A stretch of DNA of 35,395 nt, taken from assembly GCA_947292085.1 (NCBI GenBank), contig CAMYPN010000008.1, positions 1 to 35,395 of the forward strand, in the 5' to 3' direction. The DNA comes from an uncultured Gardnerella sp. GTDB taxonomy: Bacteria > Actinomycetota > Actinomycetes > Actinomycetales > Bifidobacteriaceae. The position numbers were made by a program, and so were the translations under genes. Under the pieces are notes generated by a model. It was given only the letters and a program-made list of their open reading frames with translations, was not told the DNA's origin and did not search any database. Shown here one piece after another: positions 16,818-23,675 of the stretch; position 1 is the stretch's first letter; every line of letters starts with the position of its first letter.

Positions 16818-18491
16818 ATGGTAGCAAAAAATGCGGGAATGCCCGCCACCCCAGAAGATCTAGTCGACGTCGACGCTTTGGTTGGCGCTTACTATGATGA
16901 AGTTCCAAATTCCAACATTCCAGAACAGCGCGTGATTTTCGGCACGTCCGGTCACCGTGGTTCTGCTTTGAAAACTTCGTTTAACGAAGCTCATATTGTG
17001 GCTATTACGCAAGCTATTGCTGAATATCGCAAGAAGGCTGGCGTAACCGGCCCTCTTTATATTGGTCGCGATACTCACGCTCTTTCTGAGCCTGCTCAAA
17101 AAACTGCTATTGAGGTTTTGGTTGCTAACGGAGTTCACGTTCGCGTTGATTCTCGCGGCGATTTCGTGCCAACTCCTGTTGTTTCTCAGGCTATTTTGAC
17201 TCATAATCGCGCAGCCGACGGCACTCAGCGTTTTAGCGGCGACGGCTTGGCTGATGGCATTGTCGTCACTCCTTCGCACAATCCTCCAACCGACGGTGGT
17301 TTTAAGTACGATCCTGTAACAGGCGGCCCTGCACCTGCAGACGTAACTAATGCGATTGCAAACCGCGCAAACGAATTGCTCGACAATTACAAGTCCATTA
17401 AGCGCGTGCCTTTCGAAGAAGCAATCAAGTCTGATTTGGTTGAAGGCTTCGATTACCGCGAACACTACGTTAGCGATTTGGCTAATGTAATCGATTTCGA
17501 TGTGATTCGTTCTAGCGGCGTGCGTTTGGGAATTGACCCACTCGGCGGCGCAAGCGTAAACTACTGGCCACTTATGAACGAAAAGTACGGCCTGAACATT
17601 GGCGTTGTGCGTCCAGAAGTTGACCCAACTTGGCGATTCATGACTATTGACCACGACGGCAAGATTCGTATGGATCCAAGCTCCCCTTACGCAATGAAGG
17701 GCTTAGTTGATCAGCTTAATGCTGGCGCTTGGGATAAGTACGATTTGGTTGGCGGCACCGATCCAGATGCTGATCGCCATGGTATTGTGTGCCCGAACTG
17801 GGGCGTTATGAACCCGAACCACTACATTGCAGTGTGCGTGGAGTACTTGTTCGGCGGCGCTCGCCCAGATTGGCCAAAGAATACTGCTATTGGTAAGACG
17901 CTTGTGTCTTCTTCCTTGATTGACCGCGTGGCTGCTTCTATTAACGCTAAGCTTGTGGAAGTTCCTGTTGGCTTCAAGTGGTTCGTTGACCCACTCTTTA
18001 GCGGCGAAGTTGCTTTCGGCGGCGAGGAAAGCTCCGGCATGAGCTTCTTGCGCAAGGATGGCCGCGTGTGGACCACCGATAAGGATGGTTTGATTCCTGA
18101 TTTGCTCGCTGCGGAAATTACTGCAAAGACTGGCAAGAACCCAGCTCAGCTTCACCAGGATCAGGTTGCTCGCTTTGGCGAAAGCTGGTATAAGCGCGTT
18201 GATACCCCAACCACGCTTGAGCAGAAGCAGAAGTTTGCAGCTCTAAGCGGCGACGACGTTGAAGCAACTAAGCTTGCTGGCGAAGATATTACCGCAAAGC
18301 TTACGGAAGCTCCTGGAAACGGCGCAAAGATTGGCGGCTTGAAGGTGACGACTAAGAACAACTGGTTCGCTGCTCGCCCATCTGGTACCGAGAATATTTA
18401 CAAGGTTTACGCAGAATCCTTCGTTTCTCCAGAAGCACTTGACAAGGTTCTTGAGGAAGCTACTGCCGTAGTAGATAAGGCTTTAGCGTAA
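16818..18491 (+). CDS. pgm: phosphoglucomutase (alpha-D-glucose-1,6-bisphosphate dependent)
   Basis: 557 residues, full length. Hallmarks in order: GTSGHRGS, the phosphoserine loop TPSHNPPTDGG, the metal loop GGTDPDADRHG, the sugar-binding GGEESSG, and RPSGTENIYKVY in the C-terminal phosphate-binding domain. It interconverts glucose-1-phosphate and glucose-6-phosphate, linking glycogen and cell-wall sugar nucleotides with the bifid shunt. Codon use is visibly richer in G/C-ending codons (ggc, aag, gcg) than in neighbours such as the lipid-kinase gene, consistent with high expression. No good Shine-Dalgarno precedes the ATG. A 13-bp-stem terminator follows 35 bases after the stop. Confidence 0.95.
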   Translation: MVAKNAGMPATPEDLVDVDALVGAYYDEVPNSNIPEQRVIFGTSGHRGSALKTSFNEAHIVAITQAIAEYRKKAGVTGPLYIGRDTHALSEPAQKTAIEVLVANGVHVRVDSRGDFVPTPVVSQAILTHNRAADGTQRFSGDGLADGIVVTPSHNPPTDGGFKYDPVTGGPAPADVTNAIANRANELLDNYKSIKRVPFEEAIKSDLVEGFDYREHYVSDLANVIDFDVIRSSGVRLGIDPLGGASVNYWPLMNEKYGLNIGVVRPEVDPTWRFMTIDHDGKIRMDPSSPYAMKGLVDQLNAGAWDKYDLVGGTDPDADRHGIVCPNWGVMNPNHYIAVCVEYLFGGARPDWPKNTAIGKTLVSSSLIDRVAASINAKLVEVPVGFKWFVDPLFSGEVAFGGEESSGMSFLRKDGRVWTTDKDGLIPDLLAAEITAKTGKNPAQLHQDQVARFGESWYKRVDTPTTLEQKQKFAALSGDDVEATKLAGEDITAKLTEAPGNGAKIGGLKVTTKNNWFAARPSGTENIYKVYAESFVSPEALDKVLEEATAVVDKALA

Positions 18492-18526
18492 AGTAATGAT
18501 CTTTCGTAAGTAAAGAATCTACTAAT

Positions 18527-18560
18527 TGCGCTGGTTGCAATCTGCAGCCGGCGCATTTTT
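18527..18560 (+). terminator. strong terminator after pgm, abutting the rnhA ribosome binding site
   Basis: A 13-bp stem (18527-18539 with 18543-18555, two G-U pairs) and a 3-base loop, followed directly by TTTTT (18556-18560). The next bases, GAAAGG, are the Shine-Dalgarno of the RNase H gene. Confidence 0.9.
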
Positions 18561-18573
18561 GAAAGGTTTTGTA

Positions 18574-19605
18574 ATGATTGTTGTTTCTACCGACGGTTCA
18601 GCGCTTGGAAACCCAAACGGCTCAATGGGTTGGGCTTGGGCAGATCACACTGACGAGTCTGGCAGCGCTCACGAACACCATCATTCCGGCAACGCGGATG
18701 CCGGAGGCGCTACTAATGGCACGAATCAAATCGGCGAATTATGCGCAGTTTTGGAAGCTTTGCGAGCGCATCCTGGAAGCGAGCCGCTAACAATCGAAAG
18801 TGATTCGCAATACGCTATCAACTGCGCAACTACGTGGATTCACGGCTGGAAGAAGAACGGTTGGAAGAACTCTAAAAACGAGCCTGTTAAAAACGCTGAT
18901 TTGATTCGCGCAATTGACGCGGAACTTACTAAACGCGAAGGTTCCGTAAAATTCGTGTGGGTTAAGGGGCACGCTGGCAACGCTGGCAACGAGAAAGTTG
19001 ATACATTAGCGCGCACATACGCAGAAGATTGCCGAAGCGGCGTGAAAAGCGGATACTTGCCTTTAGAAGGTTGGAAGTCGCTACTTTCTTCGCCTTACGC
19101 AAGTGGAACTGACGTTCCAGAAGATGCAAAAGCGCTTATGGAAAATAAGATTTCTTGCGAAGAGTATCATATTGGCCGCTCTGTTGGAGAAGATACGAAT
19201 CCAGAATTCGTGAAAAATAGTAACTATTGCGACGAAGCAAAAACTCAAGACGCGTCTAAAATTGCCGAAAATACGAAAGATACCGCTCAAAAATCAAACG
19301 AAGCAGGTGAATCAAACGAGACGCACAAAACAAACGAAACAAACGAAGTGCACGAGTCAGAAGTAAATCACGAAATCGAGCCAGAAATCGAGCCAGAAAT
19401 CAAGCCAGAAAACAAGGCGCAAATAAAGCCGCAGCCAGTTAAAGGATTAAGCGTTTCTGGCGTGCTGCAGTTTACTCCTCCACCAAACACAAGCCCAACG
19501 TTTAACGGCCAGCCGCGTTTTATTTCCGGCACAATTAACGTAAGCGGATACGTTGAACCAGATGGAACGTTACGATTTGATCCAACCGCCTTCTACCTTT
19601 CATAG
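18574..19605 (+). CDS. rnhA: ribonuclease HI with long repeat-containing C-terminal extension
   Basis: 343 residues from ATG 18574, which has GAAAGG seven bases upstream; the TTG-initiated longer frame (18526) starts inside the pgm terminator and is rejected. The RNase H domain spans about 1-150 with all catalytic residues: Asp7 (STDGS), Glu55 (IGELCAV), Asp77 (ESDSQYAI), His133 (KGHAGN) and Asp143 (KVDTLAR). It cleaves the RNA strand of RNA-DNA hybrids. After about 160 there is a ~170-residue tail: a segment ending in a low-complexity Asn/Glu/Thr stretch, three EIEP/EIKP units from a 12-bp DNA repeat, and then a ~55-residue ordered-looking end (GVLQFTPPPN...SGTINVSGYVEPDGTLRFDP). The tail is not part of canonical RNase HI and its role is unknown. 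Confidence 0.9.
   Translation: MIVVSTDGSALGNPNGSMGWAWADHTDESGSAHEHHHSGNADAGGATNGTNQIGELCAVLEALRAHPGSEPLTIESDSQYAINCATTWIHGWKKNGWKNSKNEPVKNADLIRAIDAELTKREGSVKFVWVKGHAGNAGNEKVDTLARTYAEDCRSGVKSGYLPLEGWKSLLSSPYASGTDVPEDAKALMENKISCEEYHIGRSVGEDTNPEFVKNSNYCDEAKTQDASKIAENTKDTAQKSNEAGESNETHKTNETNEVHESEVNHEIEPEIEPEIKPENKAQIKPQPVKGLSVSGVLQFTPPPNTSPTFNGQPRFISGTINVSGYVEPDGTLRFDPTAFYLS
19372..19407 (+). repeat. 12-bp in-frame repeat in the RNase HI tail
   Basis: Two exact copies of GAAATCGAGCCA and one copy with a single change encode Glu-Ile-Glu/Lys-Pro units. The period keeps the reading frame. Confidence 0.85.
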
Positions 19606-19623
19606 CTATTTTTTAATGTAGCA

Positions 19624-19712
19624 CTCCAAACGCGAGAAATCTATCTCGCGTTTGGAGGGCTATTCGTTGCGTAGCGCTCCAAACGCGCGCAACTTCTCTC
19701 ACTTTTGGAGCG
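19624..19712. other. two successive hairpins built on CTCCAAA/TTTGGAG
   Basis: A perfect 14-bp stem (19624-19637 with 19644-19657, 6-base loop) is followed by a second inverted repeat (19675-19683 with 19704-19712). Both left arms share GC(A/G)CTCCAAACGCG. Neither has a good U-run, so classical intrinsic termination after rnhA is doubtful; RNA-end protection or a small dispersed element are alternatives. The rest of the 262-bp gap to rpiA holds a weaker TCCCG...CGGGA hairpin at about 19803-19843, in the rpiA leader. Confidence 0.75.
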
Positions 19713-19867
19713 TGCGAGCGTTCTAACTCAGTTCAAAAAATCTGCACGCAGACTAATATGGAAATGTACGAAAATGAGGCACACATAAAAGCATAAAGCC
19801 TCTCCCGCAAATAGCGATGGAAGTTCATCGGCGAACTCGGGAATAACAAAACAAGAAAGCAGGAATA

Positions 19868-20566
19868 ATGGATAAAGCACAACAAGACGCGCTTAAAAAG
19901 GCAGCAGGCATTGAGGCCGCAAAGATTGTAAAGAATGGCATGATGGTTGGTCTTGGCACCGGCTCTACAGTGCGCTTCTTGGTTGACGAGCTTGGCCGCA
20001 GAGTTAAGGAAGAAGGCTTAAGCTTCACGGGAGTTACCACTTCTCGCCGCACGCAAGAGCAGGCAGAAAGCTACGGTATTAAGATTCTCGACATTAACGA
20101 AGTAGATCACATTGACGTTACAATCGATGGTTCTGACGAAGTTGACAAGAATTTCAACGGTATTAAGGGCGGCGGCGCGGCTCTTCTTTGGGAAAAGATT
20201 GTGGCTATTAACTCCGACCGCATCGTGTGGATTGTTGACGCAAGCAAGGTAGTTGATACGATTGGCAAGTTCCCACTTCCTGTTGAGGTGATTCCGTTTG
20301 GCTCCGCGCAGGTGATTCGTAAGTTCGAAAAGCGCGGATATAAGCCAGTTTTGCGTCTTGATGCGGACGGCAAGGAAGTGCGCACCGACGAGAACAACTT
20401 CGTGGTTGATTTGCATATGGAGCGCATTGAGCATCCGCAGGAGTTGGCGAAGGATTTGATTGAGACTGTTGGCGTTGTGGAGCACGGCCTGTTCTTGAAC
20501 ATGGTTGACACTGTGATCGTTGGCGACCCAAACGGTCCGCGCACTCTTACGAACCCAAATAAGTAA
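19868..20566 (+). CDS. rpiA: ribose-5-phosphate isomerase A
   Basis: 232 residues, full length. GLGTGSTVRFLVDEL binds phosphate; TIDGSDEVD and KGGGAALLWEK are the family's catalytic loops (Asp and Lys/Glu present). Further motifs are ASKVVDTIGKFPLPVEV and NVVDL-like NFVVDLHMERI. It interconverts ribose-5-phosphate and ribulose-5-phosphate, a step of the fructose-6-phosphate (bifid) shunt and nucleotide supply. AGGA lies four bases before the ATG. Codon use resembles pgm, suggesting high expression. A strong terminator follows 28 bases after the stop. Confidence 0.95.
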   Translation: MDKAQQDALKKAAGIEAAKIVKNGMMVGLGTGSTVRFLVDELGRRVKEEGLSFTGVTTSRRTQEQAESYGIKILDINEVDHIDVTIDGSDEVDKNFNGIKGGGAALLWEKIVAINSDRIVWIVDASKVVDTIGKFPLPVEVIPFGSAQVIRKFEKRGYKPVLRLDADGKEVRTDENNFVVDLHMERIEHPQELAKDLIETVGVVEHGLFLNMVDTVIVGDPNGPRTLTNPNK

Positions 20567-20594
20567 CGCAACTAATCGCAACTAAGCGATTGCA

Positions 20595-20629
20595 AGTAGA
20601 GTCAGTATTTTGCTGGCTCTACTTTTTTA
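20595..20629 (+). terminator. Rho-independent terminator of rpiA
   Basis: An 11-bp stem (20595-20605 with 20613-20623, one G-U pair) and a 7-base loop, followed by a run of six to seven T. Confidence 0.93.
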
Positions 20630-20889
20630 TTACTGCGAGTTTTCGTTTGCCGTGGCGCGAGTATCTGAAAATCGCCAAACAGAGACACTCACGCAGAACA
20701 CCAACTGCACGAGTGTCCCAAAACAAGCAAAATGAGACACTCACGCAGCGCGCTAACTGCACGCGGGTCTGAAGAACGGGATTAAGAGGCCCTAACGCAG
20801 AGCGCAATCTGCACGAGTGTCCCAAAACAACCAAAATGAGACACTCACGCAGAACAACGACTGCACCAGTGTCCCAAGACAAGCCGCGA
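20630..20889. repeat. tandem array of 52-bp palindromic units
   Basis: Units start at 20682, 20734, 20786 and 20838, exactly 52 bp apart, and a degenerate copy starts at 20630. Each unit reads GAGACACTCACGCAG - short centre - CTGCACGAGTGTCCC - A-rich spacer (about AAAACAAGCAAAAT). The two halves are inverted: GACACTC pairs with GAGTGTC and GCAG with CTGC, with a two-base mismatch between. Unit 3 is the most diverged in its left arm. The whole unit, including spacer, is repeated, so there are no unique spacers. The array fills the gap between the terminators of rpiA (plus) and bS22 (minus). A minus-strand frame through it is an artefact of the repeats. Confidence 0.92.
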
Positions 20890-20905
20890 AATAAATAAAT
20901 AGAGA

Positions 20906-20936
20906 TAAAAAAGCGCCGGAAACCTCCGACGCTTTT
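20906..20936 (-). terminator. Rho-independent terminator of the bS22 gene
   Basis: An 11-bp stem (20910-20920 with 20925-20935) and a 4-base loop; the single mismatch on the plus strand is G-U in minus-strand RNA, and a U-run follows on that strand. Confidence 0.85.
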
Positions 20937-20988
20937 AAAAAGTCTTACGTGCCCAAACGTTCAGACACGCATCAACGCATAAGCATAA

Positions 20989-21078
20989 TTACTTGCGCTG
21001 GTGACGAGTCTTACGCAGCAGTTTGCGGTGCTTCTTCTTGCTCATCCGCTTGCGGCGCTTCTTGATGACAGAACCCAT
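20989..21078 (-). CDS. bS22-type small ribosomal protein (AURKAIP1/COX24 domain)
   Basis: A 29-residue, extremely basic peptide starting [20 protein letters not shown] and continuing LRKTRHQRK. This closely matches the mycobacterial 33-residue 30S protein bS22 as I remember it, a family often missed by gene callers. ATG at 21078 has GGAGG six bases upstream, the best ribosome binding site in this part of the window, and a terminator follows about 50 bases after the stop. It probably binds 16S rRNA in the small subunit. The C-terminus is a few residues shorter than the mycobacterial protein. Confidence 0.9.
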   Translation of the reverse strand: MGSVIKKRRKRMSKKKHRKLLRKTRHQRK

Positions 21079-21205
21079 CTGAAGCCTCCATTCATATGTA
21101 AAAGTGTGCAACTTGCCTAATGGTACACCGTTTTAACGACTTTGCTGAACGCAATACACTATTTTCATATCAGATAGCACTATTTGCGCATAATCTCCAC
21201 GTAAA

Positions 21206-21817
21206 TCACATAGGGAAAGTGCGGTAGAAGCGTTCTACTGATTGTCTAGATCCACTCACCTCAAAAACAGCGGTATCGTTCTGCCACAAGGCTTTAGCAC
21301 GTCTTTTGTCACCTTCGTCTGAGCGAACAACATAGTTGCCAACAGCCTTATCGGCAATCATAATTTTGCCACTAACAATATCGTCACCTTTAAGCGAGTC
21401 ATATGCAGATTCATACTGCTTGTTCGCAGAATCGCGGGTTGACCATTGCGCAACGGTTAAAGTAACCTCTCCATCAGCTTCGCCAGTATCGTATTTAAGA
21501 GTATATTCTTCCAACGGAGTTGCATCGCTCCAATTAGCACTTGGTACCGCGGAAACTCTCGCAAAATCAAGCACACTATCTGGCATAGATTTCAGCAAAA
21601 CAGTTGCGTTTGCTGGTAAAGCCTTAGCTGGAATTGACGGCGTCTTTGGAGACGATATATGACTTTTAGCTGGAACCACTTCGTGATTAAAAGCCCAACC
21701 CGGCCACACGAATGCTGAAATAAGAGCCAGCAATACTATGATACCTGCTGAGGTAATTACTACTAGAAGATTGCGATGAGAAGCTGCATTCGCATCTTGC
21801 GTACTCATATTCGACAT
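21206..21817 (-). CDS. membrane-anchored protein of unknown function
   Basis: 203 residues. A short cytosolic N-terminus comes first, then one membrane helix (about 17-40, LLVVITSAGIIVLLALISAFVW), a Pro/Ala/Ser linker, and an extracytoplasmic domain from about 75 to the end with alternating strands (EYTLKYDTGE, EVTLTVAQW, GNYVVRSDEGDKRR, DTAVFEVSGS). There is no Cys for a lipid anchor. I do not recognise the family; small single-pass actinobacterial proteins of this kind often serve the envelope. ATG 21817 has GAGAGAA upstream; Met4 is an alternative start. It lies between bS22 (same strand, 127 bp downstream) and the divergent radA. Confidence 0.7.
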   Translation of the reverse strand: MSNMSTQDANAASHRNLLVVITSAGIIVLLALISAFVWPGWAFNHEVVPAKSHISSPKTPSIPAKALPANATVLLKSMPDSVLDFARVSAVPSANWSDATPLEEYTLKYDTGEADGEVTLTVAQWSTRDSANKQYESAYDSLKGDDIVSGKIMIADKAVGNYVVRSDEGDKRRAKALWQNDTAVFEVSGSRQSVERFYRTFPM

Positions 21818-21931
21818 ACTGTTATTCTCTCACATAACAGTGACTCTACTCATAAGCCGCGTTGATTTTGCGAAATACGATTTTTAATAGCAATTCTTGC
21901 GTTTGTCGCAGAAGAAAGATAGCGTCTAATC

Positions 21932-23527
21932 ATGGCTGCAAAATCTCCCGTAACTTACTTGTGCTCCGAATGTGGTTGGAGTGGAGCAAAATGGTATGGC
22001 CGCTGCCCAGAATGCGGCGAATGGGGAACTGTTAACGAGTTTCGCGAGATTCGTCTATCTGGAGTATCTAAATCAACTCGTTCCGGAAAAACTGTTGCGC
22101 GTAACGTTGCGCGCAATGTTCCACGCAATGTTTCACACAACTCTGCTCTCACTAAAACTAGCGCTTATACCAACGTAAATTCTCAAAATAATTCAGATAA
22201 TAAAAATGTTACGTTTTCAGAAAACTCTTTTATACGCGGTACTTCGCAACTTGACGTACAAGCCCAGCCAATGAGCGCTATTCAAGCGGATGATAGTATG
22301 CGTATTCCTACCGGATTTTCTGAATTTGATAGAGTTTTGGGAGGCGGCCTTGTACCAGGTTCCGTAACTCTTATTGCCGGAGAGCCTGGTATAGGAAAAT
22401 CAACTTTACTGCTTGAAACTGCAGGAAATATTGCTAGAGCACAAGAAAACTTAACGCAAAAACTTTCAGAAACAAATTCAGAAACAAATTCACAAACAAA
22501 AGCACAATATCCTGCTCCCGTTCTGTATATTTCCGGAGAAGAATCAGCAGCACAAGTTAAATTACGCGCGTCAAGAATTAACGCAGTAAGCGATAATTTA
22601 CTTCTTGCATCCACTACTGATCTTGACACAGTTTTAGCTTTAATCGAGCAGTATCAGCCTATTCTTGCTATCGTTGATTCCGCACAAACAATTGTGTCTA
22701 ACGATGTTGATGGCATAACCGGCGGTTCTACTCAAGTTCGCGAAGTTGCGAGCGCACTTATAGACGTTGCAAAATCTTACGATATTCCTGTTCTGCTAGT
22801 TGGACACGTTACTAAAGATGGTTCTATTGCAGGCCCTAGGACTTTAGAACATTTAGTAGATGCAGTATGCCAATTTGAGGGTGATTCTCAAACTGCTTTG
22901 CGCTTACTTCGCGCTGTTAAGAATCGTTTTGGCCCTACTGATGAAGTTGGCTGCTTTGATATGAGCGGCGACGGCATAGAGGAAGTACCAGATCCTTCTG
23001 GACTTTTTCTTTCTTCTAACGAAAATCAGCAAAATGATGGTACTTGCGTGACTTTTACTTTAGAAGGTCACCGCAGTCTTCCTATAGAAATTCAAGCGTT
23101 GGTTACTAATTCTGCACTTCCTTCCCCTAGAAGAGCTGTTTCTGGAGCGGATGCAAATAGGATTGCTATGCTTACCGCAGTCTTGTATCGTCACGGGAAT
23201 GTTAATTTGCTTTCGAAAGATATTTACGTATCTACTATTGCCGGAGCTGTAGCTAAGGAACCTGCTTGCGATATCGCAATTGTTGCGTCTCTTGCTAGCG
23301 CTGCAACCGGTCGCAGTATTACTTCCTCTACTTGCGCTATTGGTGAGATAAGTCTTACCGGACAAGTTCGCCCTGTTCCTCGTCTTGAGCCTAGATTACG
23401 CGAGGCTGCGCGTATAGGATATCGTCGCGCAGTAGTTTGCAGTTCAAGAAAGAAACTGCATATTCCAGGTTTGCAAATTGTGGAAGTTGCAAACATAAAA
23501 GACGCGTTGCGTGAATTAGGATTATAA
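21932..23527 (+). CDS. radA: DNA repair protein RadA
   Basis: 531 residues. An N-terminal C4 zinc finger (CSEC...CPEC), a RecA-like ATPase with GEPGIGKSTLLLE (Walker A) and ISGEESAAQVKLRA, the diagnostic KNRFG motif, and a C-terminal Lon-protease-like domain. RadA drives branch migration during recombination. The protein is longer than usual because a ~60-residue low-complexity linker (RNVARNVPRNVSHN..., then Asn/Ser/Thr-rich) joins the zinc finger to the ATPase, and a SETNSETNSQTKAQ insertion, made by a 12-bp DNA repeat at 22466-22501, follows Walker A. Stand-alone; the upstream gene diverges. Confidence 0.95.
   Translation: MAAKSPVTYLCSECGWSGAKWYGRCPECGEWGTVNEFREIRLSGVSKSTRSGKTVARNVARNVPRNVSHNSALTKTSAYTNVNSQNNSDNKNVTFSENSFIRGTSQLDVQAQPMSAIQADDSMRIPTGFSEFDRVLGGGLVPGSVTLIAGEPGIGKSTLLLETAGNIARAQENLTQKLSETNSETNSQTKAQYPAPVLYISGEESAAQVKLRASRINAVSDNLLLASTTDLDTVLALIEQYQPILAIVDSAQTIVSNDVDGITGGSTQVREVASALIDVAKSYDIPVLLVGHVTKDGSIAGPRTLEHLVDAVCQFEGDSQTALRLLRAVKNRFGPTDEVGCFDMSGDGIEEVPDPSGLFLSSNENQQNDGTCVTFTLEGHRSLPIEIQALVTNSALPSPRRAVSGADANRIAMLTAVLYRHGNVNLLSKDIYVSTIAGAVAKEPACDIAIVASLASAATGRSITSSTCAIGEISLTGQVRPVPRLEPRLREAARIGYRRAVVCSSRKKLHIPGLQIVEVANIKDALRELGL
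22466..22501 (+). repeat. 12-bp in-frame repeat inside radA
   Basis: Two exact copies of TCAGAAACAAAT and a third with changes encode Ser-Glu-Thr-Asn-type units in a loop of the RadA ATPase core. Confidence 0.8.
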
Positions 23528-23675
23528 TTTATGCTCCTGAATGATAAATTATGAAAATAGTATAGAAATTATACAAATTTCAGCTAAAGTTTAATCTCCA
23601 AAAAAGTGAAAATAAAAATGTACAAAAGCCTAAAAAGCATGTACAAAATATTGGAAATATCACATAAGGGTAAAA

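Noticed and set aside
17703..18155. 150-residue minus-strand frame inside pgm
   Set aside because: It is a shadow of the G/C-ending codons of pgm; no ribosome binding site and no family signature.
18526..18573. Longer RNase HI start (TTG at 18526)
   Set aside because: It would place the pgm terminator inside the coding region; the ATG at 18574 has a proper Shine-Dalgarno and begins at the conserved MIVVSTDGS.
20018..20581. 187-residue and 154-residue minus-strand frames opposite rpiA
   Set aside because: Antisense shadows of a highly expressed, codon-biased gene.
20619..20882. 87-residue minus-strand open frame
   Set aside because: It lies entirely over the rpiA terminator and the 52-bp array, repeats with the array, and has no ribosome binding site.
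20682..20889. Possible CRISPR array
   Set aside because: The whole 52-bp unit, including the part that would be a spacer, is repeated; there are no unique spacers and no cas genes nearby.
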